Shown here piece by piece: positions 45,423 through 55,428 of a stretch of DNA of 64,000 nt. The stretch's first letter is position 1; each line of letters opens with the position of its first letter. A program made the position numbers and the translations under genes. The stretch covers positions 8,247,985 through 8,311,984 of the forward strand of contig NC_133940.1 of assembly GCF_031877795.1 (NCBI RefSeq). The letters are read 5' to 3'. The notes below the pieces were generated by a model. That model was not told the DNA's origin and did no database searches. It saw nothing but the letters and a program-made list of their open reading frames with translations. The stretch is from Strix aluco. Its lineage: Eukaryota; Chordata; Aves; Strigiformes; Strigidae.

Positions 45423-45524
45423 CTGGGACTGTGCCCTCATTAGCTTCCCGCAGTGTACAGCAACCTGTACCTCTGCCTGCATCCCCTCCAGGTCATCCCA
45501 CTGCTCCACCCAGCCCTCGGACAC
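45423..45524 (-). other. Candidate isolated coding exon (34 codons, phase 0)
   Basis: On the - strand a strong acceptor (CTCACCCCTTCAG) precedes 45524, and a weaker donor (CCCAG followed by GTACAC) follows 45423. The 102 bp between are open in phase 0 and locally GC-rich, encoding a Glu/Gln/Val-rich segment that begins VSEGWVEQWDDLEGMQAEVQ. I do not recognise the protein and no partner exon was found. It could be a transposon-derived fragment, a lone exon of a gene extending left, or chance. Confidence 0.25.
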
Positions 45525-45829
45525 CTGAAGGGGTGAGAGGATGTTAGCCTCTGCTTAAGATATGTGCAACCTCTATTTCTTTTGGTGTATGTAAAACTAG
45601 ACCTGAACATACAGAACAGGTCCATTTTGGTTTTGCTTCTGGATTGTATTGACAGCAGATTCTTTGTTTTTTTCTGCAAATGACTTACACATGAAAAATG
45701 GCCATGCTGCCATGACTCAGGCAAGCTTGAGTTGAACGTTGGCAGCCAAAGAAGAGAACATCTTTTGCCAGGCCTACATCTCTACCAAGGGACTCTGACA
45801 GGGAGCAGTTATCCTTGTGTCTTCCCCCA
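45525..45829. other. Non-coding stretch
   Basis: No feature recognised. A short frame on the - strand continues from the candidate exon but has no domain. Confidence 0.4.
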
Positions 45830-46180
45830 AGTCTGCTCTTCTTCTTAGCTAAGCACTAATTAAGCAGGGCGCTTCCTTTTTAGTTCCTCCTTTGAAGTCT
45901 GTTGTTCGCCTCTGGGAGAGGCTGATTAGGTACCCGACAGCCCATTAGCTCCTTCCAGACTCATAATGGGGTGTACAAACCCTGCATTATGCCACTGCAA
46001 AATCATCCCATCGGGAGCAAAAGGACAAAAAGGTTATGGAAAATAGATTAATAATCTCCTACCCCTTTCCAGTATTACATACATACAGTCATCAGTACAC
46101 AGTCTGTCAGGCATCTACGTAATCACCCCAGCACAAGTAGAGCAGAACCTTTTTGTAGTGCCTGATTATTAGAGCTGCTG
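45830..46180. promoter_or_regulatory. Candidate conserved non-coding element
   Basis: Unique block with balanced base composition, unlike its AT-rich flanks. It contains closely packed homeodomain-type sites (ACTAATTAAGC, GCTGATTAGG, CCCATTAGCTC, AGATTAATAATC) and no transposon similarity. The texture resembles deeply conserved enhancers; conservation is not testable here. Confidence 0.3.
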
Positions 46181-49100
46181 ATCACAGAAGAAATACCACT
46201 GAAGTATAATTCAGAGAAGACTGTATGAGTGAAACTTCACATAAGCAAAGTTTTCATGAATTTTAAGAACTGTTTAAAGTGCCATAAGTGACTTTTCATT
46301 ATATCTGAGTTAATGGTATGGCCTTCTTTATGCTTCTCTCCCCTGCTTTATCTGCCCCCTTCAGCTTTGCTGATAATGCCAGAGTAGAGTTAGTGGGAAA
46401 TTTAGAGGTGAAGAAGTGTAGAATCATCTTAAGCAGACACCATTGTAATGTATCCAAGTTACTTTTATATATATGTTACATAGGGGATTACCCCTTCTTC
46501 ATACATTACTGAGTGATTACAATGCAGGGTGAAAGAGCTGCCTGTTCAGGGAGGCTCTGGGCTGCTCAGCAAAAATGGGTTACCATCCTGTGTGCTCATA
46601 TTACACTGTCTTTAAAATTCTAAGAACTGTAGAAATTAAACTAAAATATAGTAACTCTGTTAAGTGTCTTGCATACCATGGGACACTACTGAAAAAAGTT
46701 CTAGAAGTATGATCTTCTCAGAATTTGTACTCTATTTTTTCTCTCTTCTAAAATGCTTTTTTTCAGCTAACAGTCACAGACGATTTATTTACAAATACAT
46801 CAGCCATTCTCCCAAGATTTTTTGTTTCATTAATGAGACTTTGAACACTTCTCCTAGATATACAATGTAAAACTACTTTAAAACTAGTTCATTCCATCTA
46901 ATAACTTCCTTGAACGTTACATCAACTGTCTGAAAGCAGTAGTATTAACCCATGTTAAATCCACTTGTCTAAGTCAAAACGGATAGACTAGAAATAGTGC
47001 TTGAGCTGTGAAGACTTACTGTAAAGCATAGCTGTGCTGGCATCTGACCATATCTACTTATTGCCCTGCAAGGCCACCCAGCTGGAATAAAAAGGTAGGA
47101 GTTTGGCATGTGTGTGCCTCTGACTAACTGAAGCAGTTGAACTAAAACTCAATTCTGCTGTAAAGAGACTAATAACTGAAAATGCTTGACTGGTTCATAT
47201 AGCTTAAAGCTGGTATATAATATATACTTACAGCTCAGCATCGATTTCAAACCATTCATCTACATTTGATGCTGATACAGGCATGTTTGCTGAAGTATAG
47301 TGACAGAACCTTAATGTTATTCTGATCCTTTGTTTCCTGGAAAGAAAATTCAGAGAAAAGGTTTTCAGTTAGTAGTGCCTGCGTAGTCTGAACTGATCCT
47401 GAGTATAAGCAGTCTCAGGGTAAATCATTACAGTGAGAAAATACAGAGAATCATATATAAAGTGCTTTGAGTTGGCTTTTATAATGTGAGAAGTTCAGTC
47501 TGTATGATAGAGAGATAAACAGCATAGCCAAATGTAAGCTGGAGAATATATTGCATGTAGATGGACAGAATTACTTCTATTATTATCATGAGACCAGGAA
47601 GAAGGTGGTGATCTGGAGAGCTTTGTGGGGAGAGAGCACATAGGAAAGAAGGGAAGTCAGTCAAGGTAACACAGATGGTACTCTAGAGAAAACACACGGT
47701 GTCAGCAGTGGGGGTACTGTAATGGAAAATATAGTAAGAGGGGAAACAACAGCTAATGACTGCTGAGAAACTGCTGTTCTCCCTCTGTAGATATGATGTG
47801 TTTTCTGTTCTAGGAGGATTATCAGATCTGCACAGACATTCATTAGAATGGCATCTTTTTATATGAGTACAGGTCTTTGTTTAAGTGGTCAAAAGATTTA
47901 ATTTTAAAGCCACTGAATATCATGTAATATTTGTATGTATAAAATACAAAAGGCCAAAAATTAAAAGGGAAATAGACATTTATTAGAGTGACTTGTTGGG
48001 AGGAAGTTTCTGCAAGTACTCTGCTGAGAAAAAAAATGTTCAATTAACAAATTATGACTGAGGTTTTTTCTGAGAAGGGTCGTGTGTCACTGTAGTTACT
48101 TGGGGCAGTCAGTAGCAGAGGATATACATGCAAGCAGTAAAACAACTTAGAGTTTCTGACTCTATGCAAACCACTAAAAGTACACCAGGATCTTCAAAGC
48201 AATATGCTGTACAAAAAGAGTTTTGCAGACCTAGTCAGAAGTGTTGCTGCCACTGCTGCTGTCCTTACTCTTGAGAATAGTATGGTCAAGCAGAAACTGC
48301 TGGCAATAGGTTGTTTTTTCTTATCTCCGGTTGCCACCATTTTCTAATGCCTGGCTGTGGACGCCTCTCCTGGCTCGTCCATGCTTATGAGCACCTGATG
48401 AATCCAGGAGGCTCTATGGATCTAGAGGAGATATATTGGTTTCAGGGTAAGCTGTCGAGCTAGGAGTATGTGCATTTAGGAGGGTTGACTGTGTTGGAAG
48501 GAATAGTGCTGAGTAGTAAGCCTGTGTCCTTTGAATGAGATGTTCTCTGTACAGATACGTGCGGTCCTCATAGCTCCTGGAACCTCATGAGGATGCCATG
48601 GTGTTGATTGATTGGATAAGTATTGAAGCGCTTCAGTGACACACAGAGAATCCTCCCTGTTGGACTTGCCAGAACAACTGGTTTAAATCTGTGACAAAAG
48701 GAAGAATAAAGTCTTTTCACATCTCTGCCTTATTCCCAGAGGAATAAGGCACCAGAGGAAACTTAACTCAAAAACGCTATAGTTCCAACAAGCTCTGTGA
48801 AAAAAAATTGATCACTGATTGTTTTTCTGACCAAGGAGTGCTAACCAGGCTTGCTTTTAAAGGCATGATGGTTTTTCTCACGCTACCAAAGTGAAGCTAG
48901 CTCGTGAAAGAAACAATTTTCCTGCTTATGTATCTGCCCACAGAGATTATTGTTGTTGTTAAATAAAACAAAATAGCTTTTCACTTAGCTACTGGCTTTG
49001 AGCTAAACAATAAAAATATTTTCCACGCATTAAGTCTCAGTATAAGCTCACTGAAACAAGGACTTTGTCTTCATTTGTGTAGGTATCGCTAGGCTTGTGA

Positions 49101-52100
49101 AGAACATACTGTTTTGGTCATTTTCGTGACTGGTGAACTGGGACACTGAGCAAGCTGAATCAGTTGTCATGAAGCCAGTTAGCCAGTCAGGAGGGAGCAG
49201 CAAATAGTTACTCAGAATCGTGTGCTCCAAATACCCCTCTAAACTGCGATTTCCTTTTAATGTGAACAGCAATTTACATTTTTCTCTCTCTGCTTAACAC
49301 TTCAATAGGATGTGACATGTTTTTAAAGAACTGCAAAGAGCAGAGATTATAATTGAAAGAGTGGAGTGGATAATATTTACAAAACCAGATTATTCAACCC
49401 ATGGATGAAGATCGTCCAGTCAGATGAGCCAAATTTATGTAGAAAGGAAAGTGTGCTCTTTGTTGAAAGGTCTGTTCTTTGCTATCAGGCTTGATGGATG
49501 GATTAAAGGAAAAGGAAGAATTTAATGAAAACCACATTTCAAAGTCAGCATAAGGGATACATCTTTACAAATATTTCCACTGAAGAGGAGGCAATCTATA
49601 ATGCCACTGAGTCTGGATCTGAATTCTGTTTTCTCCTATGTGTACGAAGATGGTGAATCCCTTGTTTTAATGCTAGCCAGATATACTAGCCATGGTCAAA
49701 CACTATTATTTCCTCTCATACAAAAAATACACTTACCCATTTATGCACTTACTCTCGTTAGCGTGTACACTAATCCTAAGCATTCTGAAAACAAGTTTAT
49801 CATCAGCCTTTTTTTTTTTTTTTTGCATGACTTCAGTAGAATTGTGTCCTTCCTTCTAATACAATCCTACTCAAGCATTTTTGTTAGGGACTGGTAGGTG
49901 ATTTACCATCATCTTCCTCTAAGATGAACGAAGATAGCTGAAATTCTTTTGTGACTGCTGCCTTTCTCCCACTACTGTTTTTATGCTGTTCCTCTATTGT
50001 CCCCTATTTTTGTAATCTGCATTCCATCCACCTCTTTCTCAGCCATACAGGATCACAGAAATAAAAGCTGGCAATGATAGACTATTTGGGGAATATGTAG
50101 TACAGAGAAGGGAATTCAGATCTGGAGGAATGCAAAGGGAGGCTCTGTTGCTAGTCTCACAGCTTTGCTTCCATATTTCTACCATAACACCTTTTTGTAG
50201 CTTCAGGATATCACTATAATGCAACTGTGTAGTAATAACACCTTCAGTTGCTTAGTTTCCTTTTCTTTAACAACCACCTATCAGGTTGTTAAGTAGCACC
50301 ACTTTTTACCATGTTATGTGTCTCTGATTTGGGAAGGGAAAGGTATGTAAAGGCTAAACATACTGGTATCGGGTAGATAGGAAGAGAAGCTGAGAGAGTT
50401 TTTCTCTTGCAGACTTGAGTTGAAAAGATCCCAGGAACATGTACTTAACATTTTAAGAAGAGACAGCTAAAAAAGGGAGCTAAATCTCTAACAATAGATC
50501 TTCTTTTTCTTGTAGATATTAATGTTCCTAATCTCAGAAGGACTAAAAGGCAGCCTCTCAATGACAAGCACAATATGCTTTTTTCACGCACTGTTTTATT
50601 GGTGTGCCTAAGCTGTGACCTGTAGGAACTCTGTCCTGCTGAAGTGTTGAACCACCCATGGTATTCCACCAGGAAGCTGTGCATGACCTGCAGCACTGAT
50701 GTTCTGTGGAGACAGAAGTTTAAAAAGCAGGGTACAGTAAGTGGCTATGATGCTGCTTCTTTCATAGAGGGGAAAAAAAAAAAATTCTGAGCTATGGGAG
50801 GTTAGTTTAAAGAGGAACAATAAGTTTCTCACCATGATTTACCTTTATTGACCAAAGCCATAGGGAATAGGGGAGTGAAGTTAGAATGCAGGAAGACAGT
50901 ACTTTCTCCTGCTCCATCTCTGCTTATGTAGGACTTTGATACTATAAGCAGTACTGAAGCTCTGAGATTTCTGAACAGTTGTCAGACACAGTGGAATCTC
51001 TGCATACAGAGATCACAGCCTGAAAAATATGTAATTCATTGTTATTTTACCTTTATTTGTTTATTTTTTACAGAAAGGGCATGATAGGGCAATGATGGGG
51101 AAATTTGATATGAATATTTAAAAATACATGACAAAATTTTTTGTGTTATATTAAACTGTAAGCATAAAAACTACTAAAAGGCAACTTCTCTCAGTAGACC
51201 TTGTGAATTCTTCCCTGCTTTAACTAGACTGTGTTTTTTTACACAGTTAAATAATATAATAAAGTTCTCCAACAATCTTACTGTGGCCTAGTCTTTGTCT
51301 TGTATTCCTTTGTTTCACTGTGATCCTTGAGGTGCTGCTCTTTATTCTTCGTGATGTTCTTCATTCTGAACTGTCAATTTATGTTTCTCCAACTGCCTTT
51401 TCACTTATTTCCCCAATATATATCCTATGCTAGTCTTTGGTTATATGTTTGTACAATCAGTGGTAAATATATCGCTCTGCATACCTTGTAAAGTAGCTTA
51501 CCTTATGTGCATGGGGTTTCCAGCTGGAAAGAACTTGTCAGTGCCTCAGGCTGTTTCTGTTTCTTGCTTTTAGAACTATCCTTGTAATCAAGAGCTATGT
51601 CTACATTTAGATATCAAATTTGCCAGAGGGCTTTTGTATTCCAATTGCAAGAATCTGTAGTTGGAAACAACCTCTAAATATATTATATAAATGCAAAGTT
51701 ATAACATATGATTCTGTGATTATTTAATTATTTTATGTTTGTTTTTTTTCCACAGACAGGTACTTCTTAATACACTAAATGAATTTTTTGTTTTGTTTTT
51801 TAAAAATGTTTTATGTTTGAATAATGTATCTACTCTTACAATTAATAGATTTTTTTTCTGTGCAGGTTGTGGTATTCACTACACTACTGTCCAAGTGACT
51901 CTGATCATAACTGTTCAAAGTTTTGGACAGGAGCAACAGTGGCTCCCTATTCACATTTCAGTTGTCTGTGAGTTGGACAGATGTGTTATTGCATCCCTGA
52001 AGCATAGGCCTCAAAACCGTGTTCAGGATCCAGTTTTACAAGAAAGATCTAATAGAAATGTGTTATCATGGTGCTTTAGGCTTTGCCAAAGTGTGTGTAT

Positions 52101-52140
52101 TCATACACATCCTACTTCTTAGAATACGATTCAGAACCAG
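46181..52140. other. AT-rich non-coding stretch
   Basis: No gene recognised. A perfect 10-bp-stem hairpin, GCCTTATTCC-CAGA-GGAATAAGGC, lies at 48727-48750. There is a 16-T run at 49809-49824. The overlapping - frames at 50445-50835 have no recognisable domain. The sequence near 51650-51720 vaguely resembles an ancient CR1 tail but is too diverged to call. Confidence 0.5.
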
Positions 52141-52280
52141 CTGCACTTCCAAACAGATTCATGCTATAGTCATAAAAGGGGACGACCAAATTATAGCTGA
52201 GTCAGCAGATGCTTTTGCATTAGTGATATGAATAGGCTCCAAGCCAGCAGTAATCATAAAAATAACTGATTATTTGTGCA
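52141..52280. promoter_or_regulatory. Candidate regulatory element with Maf/AP-1 palindrome
   Basis: GCTGAGTCAGC at 52196-52206 is a symmetric TPA-type Maf recognition element core. It is followed by TTTGCATTAG (POU/octamer-like) and further ATTA motifs. The block is free of transposon similarity. Function is inferred from motifs only. Confidence 0.3.
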
Positions 52281-52846
52281 TGAGTGGAACATGTGAGAGT
52301 CTGTATGGAGGAAAAAGTAGCAAGGAGATCTTCTGAATGTATCTCTAGAGGATAAAAAAGAGAAGGTCTGGGGTATGTGCATTAATCAATTTTGTACTTT
52401 TATTCACTCTTTTAAAAAAAATATTTTCTTGTTTCTTAGAACTTTTGTAAAAATGTATTTTCAGTATGTGAGAACAGTTGAATTACTTTATAGATCTGCC
52501 TTTAAATTTATGCTGTATTATTCATGGGGCTATTTTTGTAGATTAAAAAATCTGTGTAATACAGATTATACCAGCTGTGCCCAAATTCCACTGTAGTGAC
52601 TTGAAACATTTTCATTACATTTAGTTTGTTTCTGGAGCCATTGAGTTAGTTGCAGACTGAGTATTAAGTTTTTCCAGTAGTTCACTCCCTGGCTAGCCTC
52701 AGATATTATCCTAAATACTTACAAGAGAGGGAACTTTTCTAAATCTAAGGAGATCTGGAGGATAAGCACAAGATCTGGAGACGAACACAATGTAATTCTG
52801 TGTTGAGGTTTTGGGTTTTATTTCAAAAGCAGCCACAAACATTGAG
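52281..52846. other. AT-rich non-coding stretch
   Basis: No gene or mobile element recognised. The frame at 52375-52596 has no known domain. The sequence between 52720 and 52790 contains two nearby AGATCTGGAG copies but nothing else of note. Confidence 0.45.
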
Positions 52847-53045
52847 GGAATCGCAGAACCACAGGATGACTGAGGTGGGCAGGCACCTCTGGAGACCAGC
52901 CAGTCCAACCCTGCTCAGAGCAAGGGCAGCTACAGCAGGATGCCCAGGGCTGTGTCTAGTTAGGTTTAGAATACGTCCATGAGTGGAGACTACACAGCCT
53001 CTCTGGGCAACCTGCTCCTCTGTTCAATCAACTTTTTCTTAGGTT
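52847..53045 (-). mobile_element. CR1 LINE 3' fragment, antisense
   Basis: On the + strand this is the reverse complement of a CR1 3' end: GCAGAACCACAGGATGACTG, GGCACCTCTGGAGACC, GTCCAACCCTGCTCAGAGCA, GGCTGTGTCTAGTTAGG and ACAGCCTCTCTGGGCAACCT follow in the expected order. About 200 bp, moderately diverged and 5'-truncated. Confidence 0.9.
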
Positions 53046-53699
53046 TAAACTATGTTTTAACTGTGTGGGATGGAATTGATGGAATGGTGAAGCTATGGAG
53101 CCTTTCACTTTTAAGTATACATACAACTTGGGTTTTGATAACATCTAAATGGTTAGCAAGTGTTCTTAAACTACCCTTAATATTCAAATGAAGATTTCTG
53201 CCTATGTTGTGAGTACTCTGTGCATGAATGCTGGCCATTGCATCTCTTACTGGGAAATTTCTGTAACAATAATTTTTCTCATAACAATGCATGGTTTTAG
53301 TTCTTAATATACTTAAAAGATTAATAAAACTTTGACATCCTTACATGGAATTTTAATATTAGCATTTCCATACTTGTAATGAAAACGATTTTCATGCAGG
53401 CAAGCTAGTGATCTGCTTAGTATAATACAGTAACTCACCAGCAGATAGGATTGCAATCCAAGAGTCTTGATTATCTCTTACCTTGCTGACAAAGAAAATC
53501 AAACCAGAATTTGTCAATGAATTGTACAAAGTTCTGTCTTTCGGAACATATGTTTCAAAGAAATGTAAAGTTACACCGTGCAAAGTAACAGAAAATCAAG
53601 GCATACTTTTTCTTGGCAAAAATAATCCCAAAGTAAGTTATAAGCTCTGAAAATACAGCATTCTGTTATTTATGTGTGTAGACAACACTGCGCTGCTGG
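53046..53699. other. AT-rich non-coding stretch
   Basis: Nothing recognised beyond short unsupported frames. Confidence 0.45.
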
Positions 53700-54450
53700 T
53701 ATACCTAAATTTTGTTTGTGTTAAAGTACTTACCTTGGAACTGAAATTTTCAGCCATGGTTTAAAAATAGCTTGCAGTTGCTGCTACCATATAAATTGCC
53801 TGTCCAGATTTATATTTTAAACTTACATGATTTCCTCTTTTTTTTTTTTTTTCTTTTTTTCTGTATGGCTATGATACATAGCGAGGCAGGTGAGCAAAAT
53901 AATTATATAAGGGCAGTTTGTACTGCCACCGCTTAGAGATGTTTATTTAGAGTTCTTGCAGTTAAAGCCAAAGCCATTAGATGGTGCCATGCTGTAACCA
54001 GAATTTTCTCTTCATATGCTTAAAACTCGCTGTATGTTGTATCTGGCACGATCTTAAATGACTAAACCTATTCTTCTAGCGCATTGACTTGTATTGGTCA
54101 GCCTTAGTCATTATGCGCAAAACCCAGACAATAAATTAAATCTGTAGAATTTTTTTATTTGTTTCAATGAAAAGACTGCACCATCCTGAAAATTCAACAA
54201 AAGAGAAGGCAATGGCAGGACAGATTTACTGCCCCTTTTTCAGTTGAAAGCAGTGCGCAATCTAAATGATTTACTTGTTTGCTAGCCCTGCATGGTGCTG
54301 TCTCCTGGGTTATCATTCACCTAAATGGCCAATGTAGTACAATGAAAATGATAGTGCGGTTACAAATTCACAGCAATTTACTGGTTAGAATCTGAAACTG
54401 GTAAATTATTTAATTTCCATTTTTTCAGTTACTGTTCAAGGTTGAAAACT
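53700..54450. promoter_or_regulatory. Candidate conserved non-coding element
   Basis: Except for a T-rich insertion at 53838-53860, this block is unique, transposon-free and evenly composed. It has scattered motifs of developmental enhancers (CATTAGATGGTGCC with an E-box-like core, GGTCAGCCTTAGTCATTATGC, AATGATTTAC). The call rests on texture and not on measured conservation. Confidence 0.28.
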
Positions 54451-54841
54451 TAGACACGGAATGTTAAAAAATAGAAAAGAATTTAGCAGCTTTTGAAGCC
54501 CAAGTTGTAAAACTGTAGTGATAAAATGGTGGGCTTTATTGTGTATGTAGATGTAATATATTTAGGCTTTTGTACAGCATCTGACTTACTACTGTGTGAC
54601 ATTCTGATAAAAAAATAACACTCTACATTATCAGCAAAGCCCATCTTAAATGGATTAAGAGCTAGTTAACTGACATATCAAAAAGTAGGTGTTAATGGGG
54701 CATCATCATTTAAATGGGAGTGTTTTTACCATGTTTATGTGGGAATGGTAGGAGGCCTGACTCCCTGCATTTTTGCATGTGAATGATAGATATAAAATCA
54801 TTACTAGTATCTAAGGGTGACGTAAAAATTGTCGGGGTGGC

Positions 54842-54853
54842 AGGTCATGACCT
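54842..54853. promoter_or_regulatory. Palindromic nuclear-receptor response element (AGGTCATGACCT)
   Basis: AGGTCA and TGACCT abut with no spacer (IR0), within the 14-bp perfect palindrome CAGGTCATGACCTG. This is the sequence known as the palindromic thyroid-hormone response element, also bound by retinoic-acid receptors. A further TGACCT half-site lies at 54892-54897. Use in vivo is not shown. Confidence 0.45.
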
Positions 54854-55400
54854 GGTCAGGGCACCCATGAAGAGGAGTTTGAGTTACTCTGTGACCTCAG
54901 CCCGTGCAAACAAATCTACCTATTCACTTTAGTTAGTACAGACAAGTGCAGCGTTATAAAGCTGGATAATTAGGAACAAGCAACACAATCGATACTAAAA
55001 TGGGGGCTGTATTCTGAGAAGTGAAAATTGAAATAATCCATAGGTGAATTTTAATGATTATGTTAAGACAATGTAAGTCCTTGTTCTTGAAGGAAGATTC
55101 TTCCCTGCCATTTCTGTTGGCATTTGGCCAGGTGGTCACCCAAATGAGGGCTAGGTGGTTTTTTTGGTAGGTCAGTTTTAAACTGGATCAGTTCCCTTAT
55201 CTGGCTGAATATGTGGCCTTACAAGCTCTTGTGCTTGGCATAGTTGGGAGCTGGGGAATAATTGGATTGCCTTTTTCAGTGGAATTCATAATTGATTATG
55301 AAAGCAAACTCTGTCACCACACAATTCAGCAGGAGCTCCCACTAAGAAGCCTTGAATAGTAACACTGAAGAGTATATGCAAAGGAGCTAGGGAAAGGATG

Positions 55401-55428
55401 TTATATATATATAAATATATATATATAG
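55401..55428. repeat. TA microsatellite
   Basis: About 28 bp of alternating T and A with one AAA interruption. Confidence 0.9.

Noticed and set aside
50445-50835. Overlapping - frames considered as retroviral or gene remnants
   Set aside because: No conserved motif, frames in different phases, and no flanking LTR or splice signals.
51611-51721. Possible ancient CR1 tail ending ATGATTCTGTGATT
   Set aside because: The octamer-like end is present but the preceding ~100 bp cannot be aligned by eye.
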